Below are positions 8,482 through 16,539 of a stretch of DNA of 64,000 bases, in pieces (the stretch's first letter is position 1; each line of letters opens with the position of its first letter). Source of the stretch: Actinomycetes bacterium (GTDB taxonomy: Bacteria > Actinomycetota > Actinomycetes > Propionibacteriales > Nocardioidaceae); contig JAEWXC010000022.1 of NCBI GenBank assembly GCA_023396115.1, positions 62,001 to 126,000 on the forward strand, given 5' to 3'. Both the position numbers and the translations under genes were made by a program. The notes below the pieces were generated by a model that was not told the DNA's origin, made no database searches, and was given only the letters and a program-made list of their open reading frames with translations.

Positions 8482-9386
8482 GCGACGACCCGCAACTGGA
8501 GCTGGAGGCGGTCGGACCCGAGGCGGCGGCCGAGCTGCTCACCGTGGTCCGGGCCGCGTTCTCCGGACGCCCGCCGCTGGACCCGCCGACCGAGGCGCTG
8601 GCCGAGACCGAGGAGTCCCTGGCCCGGGCGCTGGGCCGGCACGGCGGACTGGTCGCCCGGCTCGACGGCCGCCCGGTCGGCGGCCTGGTCCTGGACCCGG
8701 CCGAGGGGACTCTGTTCCTGCGCCGGGTCGGGGTCGACCCCACCGCCCAGAGCCACGGCGTCGCGCACCGGCTGGTGGAGGCCGCCGTGGAGAGCGCCCT
8801 GGGCTGGGCCTCGCTCACGGTCCTGGCCCGCGAGGAGCTGCCCCGCACGATCGGGTTCTGGGAGTCGGTCGGGTTCACCGAGACCGACCGGCGCAGCCCG
8901 CACGTGGAGCTGCGCCGGGACCTGCCGGCACAGGTCGAGGTGCCCGACGCCGAGGCGATGCGGGACCTGGGGGAGCGGTTCGGCCGGACCCTGCGTGCCG
9001 GTGACGTGGTGATCCTCACCGGCGAGCTCGGGGCCGGGAAGACCACCTTCAGCCAGGGGCTCGGTGCGGGCCTGGGCGTGCGGGGCGGGATCACCTCACC
9101 CACGTTCGTGATCTCCCGGGTGCACCCCTCCCTGGTCGGCGGCCCGGACCTGGTCCACGTCGACGCCTACCGGCTCGGCGGTGCCCCGGAGCTGGACGAC
9201 CTGGACCTGGACGCCGCGCTGGACACCGCGGTCACGGTCGTGGAGTGGGGCGCCGGCCTGGCCGAGCAGCTCGCCGAACGGCGGATCGAGGTCACCATCA
9301 CCCGGGCCCTGGGGGACGAGGTCCCGGCGCCGGACGGACCGGACCCGCGTCAGGTCACGATCCGCCGGGTCACGGCTCCCGGGTGA
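8478..9386 (+). CDS. tsaE: GNAT acetyltransferase-like domain fused to tRNA t6A ATPase TsaE
   Basis: Two domains in 302 aa. Residues 1-145 form a GNAT-like fold (LFLRRVGVDPTAQSHGVAHRLV, then TIGFWESVGF), with a degenerate acetyl-CoA loop. Residues about 155-302 are TsaE, with Walker A GELGAGKTT at 182-190 and the family segments SPTFVISRVH and HVDAYRL. TsaE is the ATPase that drives the TsaB-TsaD complex making N6-threonylcarbamoyladenosine in ANN-decoding tRNAs. GTG at 8478 overlaps the previous stop by 4 bp; another GTG at 8472 is possible. tsaB, rimI and tsaD follow. The role of the extra domain is unknown. Confidence 0.88.
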   Translation: MSDDPQLELEAVGPEAAAELLTVVRAAFSGRPPLDPPTEALAETEESLARALGRHGGLVARLDGRPVGGLVLDPAEGTLFLRRVGVDPTAQSHGVAHRLVEAAVESALGWASLTVLAREELPRTIGFWESVGFTETDRRSPHVELRRDLPAQVEVPDAEAMRDLGERFGRTLRAGDVVILTGELGAGKTTFSQGLGAGLGVRGGITSPTFVISRVHPSLVGGPDLVHVDAYRLGGAPELDDLDLDAALDTAVTVVEWGAGLAEQLAERRIEVTITRALGDEVPAPDGPDPRQVTIRRVTAPG

Positions 9387-9432
9387 GCACGGCCGGGCCC
9401 GGGTGAGGGGCGGGCGACCCGTCGCCACCCAG

Positions 9433-9438
9433 TAGCCT
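9433..9438 (+). promoter_or_regulatory. -10 box (TAGCCT) of tsaB
   Basis: TAGCCT ends 7 nt before the GTG start of tsaB and no Shine-Dalgarno sequence is present, so this is probably a promoter for a leaderless transcript. It would give tsaB-rimI-tsaD an entry separate from the upstream operon, which is consistent with the 59-bp gap after tsaE. Confidence 0.5.
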
Positions 9439-9445
9439 GAGCGTC

Positions 9446-10126
9446 GTGCTGCTCGCCTTCGACACCGCCACGCCCCTGGTCACCGTCGCCCTCGCGTCGG
9501 TCGGGGAGGAAGGCGTCCAGGTCGTCGCCGAGCGGCTCTCGGACCGGCCGATGAAGCACGCCGAGCAGCTCGCCCCGCTGATCGAGGAGGTCCTGGTCGA
9601 GGCCGGGGCCAGCCGGTTCGACCTCACCGCCCTCGCGGTCGGCGCCGGACCGGGGCCGTTCACCGGGCTGCGCGTCGGCCTGGTCACCGCCCGCACCCTG
9701 GCGCTGGCCCTGGACATCCCGGTGTACGCGGTCTGCAGCCTGGACGTGCTGGCCGTCGAGGCGGCCCGGACCGGCGCGGTGGCGGACTGCGGTGAGGCCG
9801 GCTTCCTGGTCGCCACCGACGCCCGGCGCAAGGAGGTCTACACGGCCGCCTACGACGCCGACGGGAACCGCGCCGACGGTCCCGTCGTGCTCCGACCCGC
9901 CGACGCCGCCACCGACCGCCCGGTCGTGGGGGAGGGGGCGGTGCTGTACCCCGAGGCGTTCGGGCGCCCGGTCGGTCCGCTGCGCCCCAGCGCCGGGTGG
10001 CTGGCCCGGGTGGTGGCCGAGGAGGCCGCCGAACTGCTCGACCCCGAGCCTCTCTACCTGCGCCGACCGGACGCGGTGGCCAACCCCGCCAGGCCGATGG
10101 TGCAGCCCACGGGCGGACCCCGGTGA
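9446..10126 (+). CDS. tsaB: tRNA threonylcarbamoyladenosine biosynthesis protein TsaB
   Basis: Scaffold partner of TsaD in t6A synthesis. The 226-aa product shows the ASKHA-fold N-terminus LLAFDTATPLVTVAL and the family signature GAGPGPFTGLRVGL (residues 67-80), then KEVYTAAYD. Length is normal. The start is GTG at 9446, close behind a -10 box. Its stop overlaps the start of rimI by GTGA. Together with tsaE upstream and tsaD downstream, the full t6A complex apart from the TsaC/Sua5 enzyme is encoded here. Confidence 0.94.
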   Translation: MLLAFDTATPLVTVALASVGEEGVQVVAERLSDRPMKHAEQLAPLIEEVLVEAGASRFDLTALAVGAGPGPFTGLRVGLVTARTLALALDIPVYAVCSLDVLAVEAARTGAVADCGEAGFLVATDARRKEVYTAAYDADGNRADGPVVLRPADAATDRPVVGEGAVLYPEAFGRPVGPLRPSAGWLARVVAEEAAELLDPEPLYLRRPDAVANPARPMVQPTGGPR

Positions 10127-10575
10127 CGACGCTGCGGCACGCCACGCCTGACGACGCCCCCGCGATCGCCGCCCTGGAGGCGGAGATCTTCGCCGGTGAG
10201 GCGTGGTCGTCGCGGCTGGTCGAGGACCTGTTCGCCCCCGATCACCAGTTCGTGCTGGTCAGCGACACCCCTGCGGGCCCCGACGGCTACGCCGTGCTCA
10301 GCGTGGCCGGCGACACCGCCGACCTGCAGCGCATCGCCGTGGCCCCCCCGACCCGCCGTACCGGGGTGGCCACCGCGCTGCTCGCCGCCGGCACCGCCGA
10401 GGTCCGGCAGCGGGGCGCCGAGCAGCTGCTGCTGGAGGTCTCGGCCGCCAACGCCGCCGCCCGGGCCTTCTACGACCGGGCCGGCTTCACCCCCCTCCAC
10501 ACCCGCACCGGCTACTACGCCGACGGCACCGACGCGCTGGTGCTGCGGCTGCCGCTGACCCCCGGGAGTCACTGA
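10123..10575 (+). CDS. rimI: Ribosomal-protein-alanine N-acetyltransferase RimI-like (GNAT)
   Basis: A single-domain GNAT protein of 150 aa that, by family, acetylates the N-terminus of ribosomal protein S18 or other proteins. The acetyl-CoA site is LQRIAVAPPTRRTGVATALL (about 66-85), and the C-terminal NAAARAFYDRAGFTPLHTRTGYY matches the RimI pattern ending GYY. Start GTG 10123 overlaps tsaB by 4 bp, and tsaD begins 1 bp after its stop. A RimI gene between tsaB and tsaD is the standard order in actinobacteria, which supports the name more than the sequence alone. Confidence 0.88.
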   Translation: MTTLRHATPDDAPAIAALEAEIFAGEAWSSRLVEDLFAPDHQFVLVSDTPAGPDGYAVLSVAGDTADLQRIAVAPPTRRTGVATALLAAGTAEVRQRGAEQLLLEVSAANAAARAFYDRAGFTPLHTRTGYYADGTDALVLRLPLTPGSH

Positions 10576-10576
10576 C

Positions 10577-11626
10577 ATGACGCACGACGCACCCCTGGTG
10601 CTGGGCATCGAGACCTCCTGCGACGAGACCGGCATCGGCCTGGTCCGCGGGCACACGCTGCTGGCCGACACCGTCGCCTCCAGCGTCGAGCAGCACGCCC
10701 GGTTCGGCGGCGTGGTGCCCGAGGTCGCCAGCCGTGCCCACCTGGAGGCCATGGTCCCCACCATCGAGCGGGCCTGCGAGAGCGCCGGGGTGCAGCTGCG
10801 CGACGTCGACGCGGTCGCGGTGACCTCCGGGCCCGGGTTGGCCGGCGCCCTGATGGTGGGGGTGGCCGCGGCCAAGGCGCTGGCGATCGGCCTGGGCAAG
10901 CCGGTCTACGGGGTCAACCACCTGGCCTCCCACGTCGCGGTCGACCAGCTCGAGCACGGCGCCCTGCCCGAACCCTGCCTGGCGATGCTCGTCTCCGGCG
11001 GACACTCCAGCCTGCTGCGGGTCACCGACGTCACCCTGGGCGTGGACCCGATGGGGTCGACCATCGACGACGCCGCCGGGGAGGCCTTCGACAAGGTCGC
11101 CCGGCTGCTCGGCCTCGGCTTCCCCGGCGGTCCGGTGATCGACCGGGCGGCCGTGTCGGGCAACAGCATCGCCATCGACTTCCCCCGCGGGCTGACCGCC
11201 CGCAAGGACCTCGAGCGGCACCGCTTCGACTTCTCCTTCTCCGGGTTGAAGACCGCGGTGGCCCGGTGGGTCGAGGCCCAGCAGGCCGCCGGCGCGACGA
11301 TCAACGTCAACGACGTGGCGGCCAGCTTCCAGGAGGCGGTCTGCGACGTGCTCACCCGCAAGGCGCTCGACGCCGCGGTGAGTGAGGGGATCGAGGACAT
11401 CCTGGTCGGCGGCGGGGTCGCGGCCAACACCCGGCTGCGCGCCATGGCGACCGAGCGGGCCGCCGCGAAGGGGATCCGGGTCCGGGTACCGCGACCGGGG
11501 CTGTGCACCGACAACGGCGCCATGGTGGCCGCGCTCGGCGCCGAGATGGTCGCCCGCGGACGCACCCCCTCGCTGCTCGACTTCGGCGCCGACTCCTCCC
11601 AGCCGGTCACCGAGGTGCTCGTCTGA
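10577..11626 (+). CDS. tsaD: tRNA N6-adenosine threonylcarbamoyltransferase TsaD
   Basis: Catalytic subunit that transfers the threonylcarbamoyl group to A37 of tRNAs. The 349-aa product has IETSCDETG at 11-19, the metal ligands His115 and His119 in VNHLASHVA, the glycine loops SGGHSSLL and GVAANTRLR, and the late DNGAMVAALG with the third metal ligand. Length and order of motifs match the family. Start ATG 10577 follows rimI by one base. This is the last gene of the conserved block; an accessory region follows. Confidence 0.96.
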   Translation: MTHDAPLVLGIETSCDETGIGLVRGHTLLADTVASSVEQHARFGGVVPEVASRAHLEAMVPTIERACESAGVQLRDVDAVAVTSGPGLAGALMVGVAAAKALAIGLGKPVYGVNHLASHVAVDQLEHGALPEPCLAMLVSGGHSSLLRVTDVTLGVDPMGSTIDDAAGEAFDKVARLLGLGFPGGPVIDRAAVSGNSIAIDFPRGLTARKDLERHRFDFSFSGLKTAVARWVEAQQAAGATINVNDVAASFQEAVCDVLTRKALDAAVSEGIEDILVGGGVAANTRLRAMATERAAAKGIRVRVPRPGLCTDNGAMVAALGAEMVARGRTPSLLDFGADSSQPVTEVLV

Positions 11627-11726
11627 GCCGACGCCGGAGAAAGGTGCGGCACCGACCCAACGCACCGGCCCACGAGATCCGTCTGAGCGGTGAGACAGCA
11701 CCGCTGCACGACCGGGAGGAGGTTCC

Positions 11727-12293
11727 GTGGCACGTCCCCACGACGACGAGTACGTCGCGTTCGTCGAGGCGACCCTGGACGGACTGCGCCGGACCGGCTA
11801 CCTGGTCTGCGGGGACTGGCACCGCGCCGAGGACGCCGTCCAGGAGGCGCTGATCCGGCTGTACCGGCACTGGGACACCGTCGAGCGGCGGGAGGGCCGA
11901 GTGGCCTGGGCCCGCCGGACCACGGTGCGGCTCCTGGTCGACGAGTCGCGTCGCCCCTGGCGCCGGGAGCGGGCCGTCGAGCACCTCCCGGACACCGGAA
12001 CGGCCGACCCGACCACCGGCGTGGACGAACGTGACGCCCTGGTCCGGGCGCTGCTGGCGTTGAGCCCGGGGCAGCGTTCCTGTGTGGTGCTGCGCTTCTA
12101 CGAGGAGCTGTCCGTGGCCGAGACGGCCGCCGTGCTGGGCCGTGCGGAGGGGACGGTCAAGAGCCAGACCGCCGACGCGTTGGCCCGGCTGCGCACCCTG
12201 CTGACCGACGAGCCCGGCTACGAGACCGAGACCCAGACCGCCCACCAGACCGCTGATCACCCCGCTGATCCGACTGTGAGGAGACGACCATGA
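11727..12293 (+). CDS. SigE-family ECF RNA polymerase sigma factor (cassette 1)
   Basis: A 188-aa extracytoplasmic-function sigma factor. Region 2 spans about residues 10-75 (LVCGDWHRAEDAVQEALIRL, typical -10 recognition helix set), and region 4 about 100-158 ends in the helix-turn-helix ELSVAETAAVLGRAEGTVKS. Start GTG 11727 follows the strong ribosome site GGGAGGAGG. Its stop overlaps the next ATG by 4 bp, so it is translationally coupled to a membrane protein, the layout of sigma/anti-sigma pairs. It is similar in order and motifs to the second sigma gene at 14626-15189. Confidence 0.92.
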   Translation: MARPHDDEYVAFVEATLDGLRRTGYLVCGDWHRAEDAVQEALIRLYRHWDTVERREGRVAWARRTTVRLLVDESRRPWRRERAVEHLPDTGTADPTTGVDERDALVRALLALSPGQRSCVVLRFYEELSVAETAAVLGRAEGTVKSQTADALARLRTLLTDEPGYETETQTAHQTADHPADPTVRRRP

Positions 12294-13237
12294 CCCACGA
12301 CCCGCACGAGAAGCAGCTCCACGACCGGCTCGAGCACGCCACCCAGGCCGGGCCGCCGCCGACCACCGACGCCCGCGACCTGCTCCAGCGTGCCCGGGCC
12401 CGGCAGGGGCGTCGCACGCGAGTGCTCGGCGCCGCCGCGGTCGGCCTGGCCGCCCTGGCGGTGGGCGCGGTCGTCGTGCTGCCCTCGATCCTGGACGACG
12501 AACCCGGCGGGGCCCCGCAGCCCGACGCACCGGCTGCGGCCGCGGGTCTGAGCGAGGCGCAGGTGATGGAGGCCTGCGCCGACCAGATCACCACCGCCGT
12601 CGACTTCTACGACGGGTCGGCCGGCGACGTGCCGGAGAACCTGCGCCCGGCCAGCGGCGAGCACCAGCCCGGTGACGCGGTGGGGCTGTTCGCCGCCGAC
12701 CAGCGGGCGGGCACGGCCGGTGCGGCAGCCACCCCGTTCCTGGTCTGCGGGATCCCCGACGACGGGGTCACCGCCGAGCAGGTCGCCGACCCCGCGGCCA
12801 CCGAGACCGACCGGGTCCTCAACCGGTGCTCGGCCGGTCAGCCCGACGGTTCCGCCCCGCTGACCGACGCCGAGGTGGTCACCACCGCCGAGGTCGAGGG
12901 ACGCAGCATCGCCGCGATCCGGTCCGGCGAGAACTGGTTCCAGTGCGTGTGGGGCCCCCAGCCCGACGACACCGGCATGTTCGCCACGGTGCCCGCCGAG
13001 AGCGACGAGCCGGTGCTGGAGTCGGTGCTGGTCGGCCGGGCCGGCAAGACCCGGACCGAGGGGTCGGGCGGGTTCTACTGGTACGCCGGGCGGGCGCCGG
13101 AGGGCACGACCAAGGTGATCGTCCTGGACGAGTCGGGCAGCGAGCAGAAGGTCAAGGTCGTCGACGGTGGGTTCGCGGTGCTGCTGCACCGGCCCGGGCC
13201 GATGCAGGCGATCGAGCTGATCCCGGTCGAGGGCTGA
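12290..13237 (+). CDS. Membrane-anchored protein coupled to sigma factor 1 (possible regulator)
   Basis: A 315-aa protein of unrecognised family. Residues 1-45 are hydrophilic and would be cytoplasmic, 45-66 form one transmembrane helix (VLGAAAVGLAALAVGAVVVL) and the rest is extracellular, with cysteines in CADQITTAVDFYD, LVCGIPDDG, LNRCSAG and FQCVWGPQ that could form disulfides. A short N-tail, one helix and an outer sensor domain, with ATGA overlap to a sigma gene, suggest a sigma-regulating or sigma-controlled protein. No HxxxCxxC zinc anti-sigma motif is present. The function is inferred from position only. Confidence 0.7.
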   Translation: MTHDPHEKQLHDRLEHATQAGPPPTTDARDLLQRARARQGRRTRVLGAAAVGLAALAVGAVVVLPSILDDEPGGAPQPDAPAAAAGLSEAQVMEACADQITTAVDFYDGSAGDVPENLRPASGEHQPGDAVGLFAADQRAGTAGAAATPFLVCGIPDDGVTAEQVADPAATETDRVLNRCSAGQPDGSAPLTDAEVVTTAEVEGRSIAAIRSGENWFQCVWGPQPDDTGMFATVPAESDEPVLESVLVGRAGKTRTEGSGGFYWYAGRAPEGTTKVIVLDESGSEQKVKVVDGGFAVLLHRPGPMQAIELIPVEG

Positions 13238-13252
13238 GACCCGGCCCGCACC

Positions 13253-13284
13253 GCAGCCCCGGGGGACCCGCCCCCCGGGGCTGC
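13253..13284. terminator. Bidirectional hairpin between the two convergent sigma cassettes
   Basis: A 13-bp perfect stem, GCAGCCCCGGGGG at 13253-13265 against CCCCCGGGGCTGC at 13272-13284, with a 6-nt loop, lies 15 bp after the stop of the forward gene and 19 bp after that of the reverse gene. There is no T tract, as is common for actinobacterial terminators. Confidence 0.75.
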
Positions 13285-13303
13285 TGGGTGTCAGGGCTGG
13301 GTG

Positions 13304-14629
13304 TCAGGGCTGGGTCTCGGCCAGCACCGTCGGGCTGTACTCGTGGCCCTCGACGGGCTGGCCGACCTGCTCCATCGCCCCGTCCGGGCCGAACCGGACC
13401 AGACGCCACAACCCGTCCGCCCAGGCGCTGGCGAGCACGGTCTCGTCGTTCTCCCAGACACCGTCGTACAGGACGCCCTGCTCGGGGCCGTCGGTGGCCG
13501 CACGGCTCCAGAGCAGGCCCTCGCCCGCCAGCCCGTACATTGCGATCTCGTCGTGGTGCACCAGCGGCAGCGTGGACTCCCCGACCCGGCGGGTGGTGGC
13601 GGTGGTCGCCTCCCAGCCCAGGATCCGGCTGTAGCGGGTCGAGATCTGCCCGTACTGGTGTTTGCAGGTCTCGTTGGCCCAGTGCGTCTCGGAGTAGGGC
13701 AGCGTGGTCCAGATCGCCGAGCACCAGCGGCCCTGCTCGGCGGTGCGCCCGCCGGCGAGCCGGTTGTCCATCGTGTCGCCGTTCCAGGGCATCGGTTCGG
13801 CGTAGTCGGCCAGCAGCCGCAGCGGCTGGGTGTCGGGGTCGCCGCCGGTGGGGCCGGCGCTGGACTGCATTCCGTCGGAGGTGACGATCCAGCCGCCGCG
13901 GTCGGTGTTCAGCCACATCACGCAGCCCGACGGCTCGTCGCTGCCCGGGCCGGCCGAACTCATGCAGTTCTCGCCGACCAGCGCGACCGGTCCGCCCTCG
14001 ACGGCCTTGACCCGCTCGAGCTCCACCGGTCGACCGTCCTGCCGGAAGACCATCGGCACGCCGCGGCTGGTCACGAAACCGACGTGGGTGCGCTGCTCGT
14101 TGACCACCAGGCCGGCGTGCGCGGGCCAGGAGCCGACGACCCGGCCGTCGGCGCCGTACCAGACCACCAGGTCGGTGTAGCTGACCACGGTGGTGACCCC
14201 GAACGTCGCGAAGCTGTCCAGGCCGCGCTCCCGGTCGGGTTCCTGGGCGCTGCGCGGCACCGGGTCCAGCTCGATCGTGGTCCCGTCGGCCCGGTGCAGC
14301 ACCGGCCCGGACCCGTCGCCGGTCATCCACCCGACCGCGGGGTCGGCCCCGACCGCCAGGGCGGCGACCGGCAGGCCGGTCCCGCCGGCGCGGGCATCGG
14401 TGCTGGAGGCGGGGACCACGCCGGTCCGGTTCGAGCTGTCCAGGTTCAGGGCGACCGGTGTCGCGACCGCGAACACGGCGGCGGCGACTCCGGCGACGAC
14501 GGCGCGGCGTCGGTTGCGGATCGACCGGGCGCGGCTGCGGACCGCTTCCAGGCTCGGCGGAGCGGTGTCCGGCAGGGAGTCCGCGCGCTCGTGCAGCGCA
14601 TCGGCCAGGGGCGACTCGTGGGTGTTCAC
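13304..14629 (-). CDS. Membrane-anchored protein coupled to sigma factor 2
   Basis: A 441-aa protein with a short cytoplasmic N-tail, one transmembrane helix near residues 43-62 (RRAVVAGVAAAVFAVATPVAL) and a large outer domain rich in W, G and D with VLHRADG and VWYGADGR repeats that suggest a beta-propeller-like fold. Start GTG 14629 follows GAGGAGGAG and overlaps the sigma gene by GTGA. I do not recognise the family. The layout repeats cassette 1: sigma factor, then a coupled single-pass protein with an outer domain. The end of the gene lies in a short direct repeat (TCAGGGCTGGGTG twice), which duplicates the stop region. Confidence 0.7.
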   Translation of the reverse strand: MNTHESPLADALHERADSLPDTAPPSLEAVRSRARSIRNRRRAVVAGVAAAVFAVATPVALNLDSSNRTGVVPASSTDARAGGTGLPVAALAVGADPAVGWMTGDGSGPVLHRADGTTIELDPVPRSAQEPDRERGLDSFATFGVTTVVSYTDLVVWYGADGRVVGSWPAHAGLVVNEQRTHVGFVTSRGVPMVFRQDGRPVELERVKAVEGGPVALVGENCMSSAGPGSDEPSGCVMWLNTDRGGWIVTSDGMQSSAGPTGGDPDTQPLRLLADYAEPMPWNGDTMDNRLAGGRTAEQGRWCSAIWTTLPYSETHWANETCKHQYGQISTRYSRILGWEATTATTRRVGESTLPLVHHDEIAMYGLAGEGLLWSRAATDGPEQGVLYDGVWENDETVLASAWADGLWRLVRFGPDGAMEQVGQPVEGHEYSPTVLAETQP

Positions 14630-15189
14630 AGCTCCTCCTCCCGAGGGCTCAGGTGCATCGGTGCGCGGGCGCGCAGGTTCGCCAGCGCGCGGCTGGCCTG
14701 GGACTTCACGGTGCCGGGCGAGCAGCCGAGCACCTCGGCGATCTCGGCCTCGCTCAGCTCCTCGTAGTAGCGCAGCACGATCACCGCGCGTTGCCGTGGC
14801 GGCAGCGACTGGACGAAGTCCCACAGCGCGGGGGCGGTGCCGTCCTCGTGCTGGTCGTGGCTGGGGGTCTCGGGCAGCTCGTCGGTGCTGCGTTCGCGTC
14901 GCCGCCACGGGCGGCGCCACAGCGAGTTGAACTCGTTGACCATGATCCGGCGGGCGTAGCCGTCGCGGGCCTGGGGGTCGCGGACCTTGTCCCAGGCCAG
15001 GTACAGCTTGGCGAGCGTGGTCTGGACCAGGTCCTCGGCGCTGGCGTGGTCGCCGGTGAGCAGGTACGCGCGACGCAGCAGCACGGGCTGCCGTGCGGCC
15101 ATGTACTCGGTGAAGGCCTCGTCGCGGGCGTCCGCCCGTGCGCGTCCTGCCACTGCCTCTCCCACCCCCGGGATCATGGTGCCGATCAT
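14626..15189 (-). CDS. SigE-family ECF RNA polymerase sigma factor (cassette 2)
   Basis: A 187-aa ECF sigma factor with region 2 at about 20-85 (LLTGDHASAEDLVQTTLAKL) and region 4 at about 110-165 ending ELSEAEIAEVLGCSPGTVKS. Start ATG 15189 is chosen over the in-frame ATG 15177 because GGAGG lies 7 nt upstream. It shares the RRPWRR segment and the ELS.AE.A.VLG..GTVKSQ helix with the sigma factor at 11727, so the two are paralogues. It faces the first cassette tail to tail and is divergent from the formaldehyde dehydrogenase gene. Confidence 0.92.
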   Translation of the reverse strand: MIGTMIPGVGEAVAGRARADARDEAFTEYMAARQPVLLRRAYLLTGDHASAEDLVQTTLAKLYLAWDKVRDPQARDGYARRIMVNEFNSLWRRPWRRRERSTDELPETPSHDQHEDGTAPALWDFVQSLPPRQRAVIVLRYYEELSEAEIAEVLGCSPGTVKSQASRALANLRARAPMHLSPREEEL

Positions 15190-15352
15190 CGTGCCACCTC
15201 CTCCACGTCGGCGTTCCGTCTGACGTGTCACGACCTCAGGACGCGAAAGGTCCTTCCGGGGTTGCACGGTCCGGGACACGAACCTGTCGAGCGCGTGGCC
15301 CCCGGTGGTCGCCGGTGGCGGTCGGTGCGGTGTCGTGGGGTGGAACGGTGTC

Positions 15353-15381
15353 TTGAGTTGGCACCGGGTTCGGGGCAGGCT
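15353..15381 (+). promoter_or_regulatory. Probable promoter of the mycothiol formaldehyde dehydrogenase operon
   Basis: TTGAGT at 15353-15358 and CAGGCT at 15376-15381 are 17 bp apart, as expected for a housekeeping promoter. The leader would be about 45 nt and carries AAGGAGCAGG before ATG 15433. Confidence 0.5.
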
Positions 15382-15432
15382 CCGCAGTGACCGGGCCGTA
15401 CCGGTGCCCGGGTCGACCAAGGAGCAGGTCCA

Positions 15433-16539
15433 ATGCAACAGGTGAAGGCCGTCGTCGCGCTCGCCCAGGGCGCCCCCGTGAGCATCGAGACGATCAACGT
15501 CCCCGACCCCGGTCCGGGTGAGGCCGTGGTGCAGGTGCAGGCCTGCGGGGTCTGCCACACCGACCTGCACTACCGCGAGGGCGGCATCAACGACGAGTTC
15601 CCGTTCCTGCTCGGCCACGAGGCCGCCGGGATCGTGGAGTCGGTCGGACCGGACGTCACCGACGTGGCGCCCGGTGACTTCGTGGTGCTCAACTGGCGTG
15701 CGGTCTGCGGCAACTGTCGTGCCTGCGACCGGGGTGAGCCGCAGTACTGCTTCGCCACCCACAACGCCACCCAGAAGATGACCCTGGCGTCGGGGGAGCT
15801 GGCCGGTACCGAGTTGTCGCCCGCCCTGGGCATCGGGGCGTTCGCGGAGAAGACGCTGGTCGCCGCGGGCCAGTGCACCAAGGTCGACCCGGCGGCCCGC
15901 CCGGCCGCGGTCGGGCTGCTCGGCTGCGGGGTGATGGCCGGCCTCGGGGCCGCGATCAACACCGGCAACGTGGGCCGCGGCAAGACCGTCGCGGTGATCG
16001 GCTGCGGTGGCGTCGGCATGGCCGCGATCGCCGGGTCCGCGCTGGCCGGGGCCTCGAAGATCATCGCCGTCGACATCGACGAGCGGAAGCTGGAGCAGGC
16101 CCGCGGCATGGGGGCCACGCACACCGTCAACTCCCGCGAGAACGACCCGGTCGAGGCGATCAAGGAGATCTGCGGGGCCAGCGGCGCCGAGGGGGCCGAC
16201 GTGGTGATCGAGGCCGTCGGTCGCCCCGAGACCTGGCAGCAGGCCTTCTACGCCCGCGACCTGGCTGGCACCGTGGTCCTGGTCGGGGTGCCGACGCCGG
16301 ACATGAAGGTCCCCGAGATCCCGCTGATCGACGTCTTCGGTCGGGGTGGTGCGCTGAAGTCCTCCTGGTACGGCGACTGCCTGCCCAGCCGCGACTTCCC
16401 GATGCTCACCGACCTGTACCTGCAGGGCCGCCTCGACCTCGACGCGTTCGTGACCGAGGAGATCGCCCTGGACGAGGTCGAGGCCGCGTTCGCCAAGATG
16501 CACCACGGCGACGTGCTGCGTTCGGTGGTGGTCCTGTGA
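15433..16539 (+). CDS. S-(hydroxymethyl)mycothiol dehydrogenase (class III zinc alcohol dehydrogenase)
   Basis: A 368-aa zinc-dependent, NAD-linked dehydrogenase that by family oxidises the formaldehyde-mycothiol adduct. The catalytic zinc ligands are Cys41 in CGVCHTD and His62 in GHE; the structural zinc set is Cys92, Cys95, Cys98 and Cys106. The Rossmann loop is VIGCGGVGMAAIAG. The choice of mycothiol over glutathione enzyme rests on the overall MscR-like pattern (LNWRAVCGNCRACDRGEPQYC) and on the actinobacterial setting. It overlaps the next gene, a metallo-beta-lactamase-fold hydrolase, by GTGA; in actinobacteria this pair is usual and the hydrolase may act on the S-formyl product. Confidence 0.9.
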   Translation: MQQVKAVVALAQGAPVSIETINVPDPGPGEAVVQVQACGVCHTDLHYREGGINDEFPFLLGHEAAGIVESVGPDVTDVAPGDFVVLNWRAVCGNCRACDRGEPQYCFATHNATQKMTLASGELAGTELSPALGIGAFAEKTLVAAGQCTKVDPAARPAAVGLLGCGVMAGLGAAINTGNVGRGKTVAVIGCGGVGMAAIAGSALAGASKIIAVDIDERKLEQARGMGATHTVNSRENDPVEAIKEICGASGAEGADVVIEAVGRPETWQQAFYARDLAGTVVLVGVPTPDMKVPEIPLIDVFGRGGALKSSWYGDCLPSRDFPMLTDLYLQGRLDLDAFVTEEIALDEVEAAFAKMHHGDVLRSVVVL

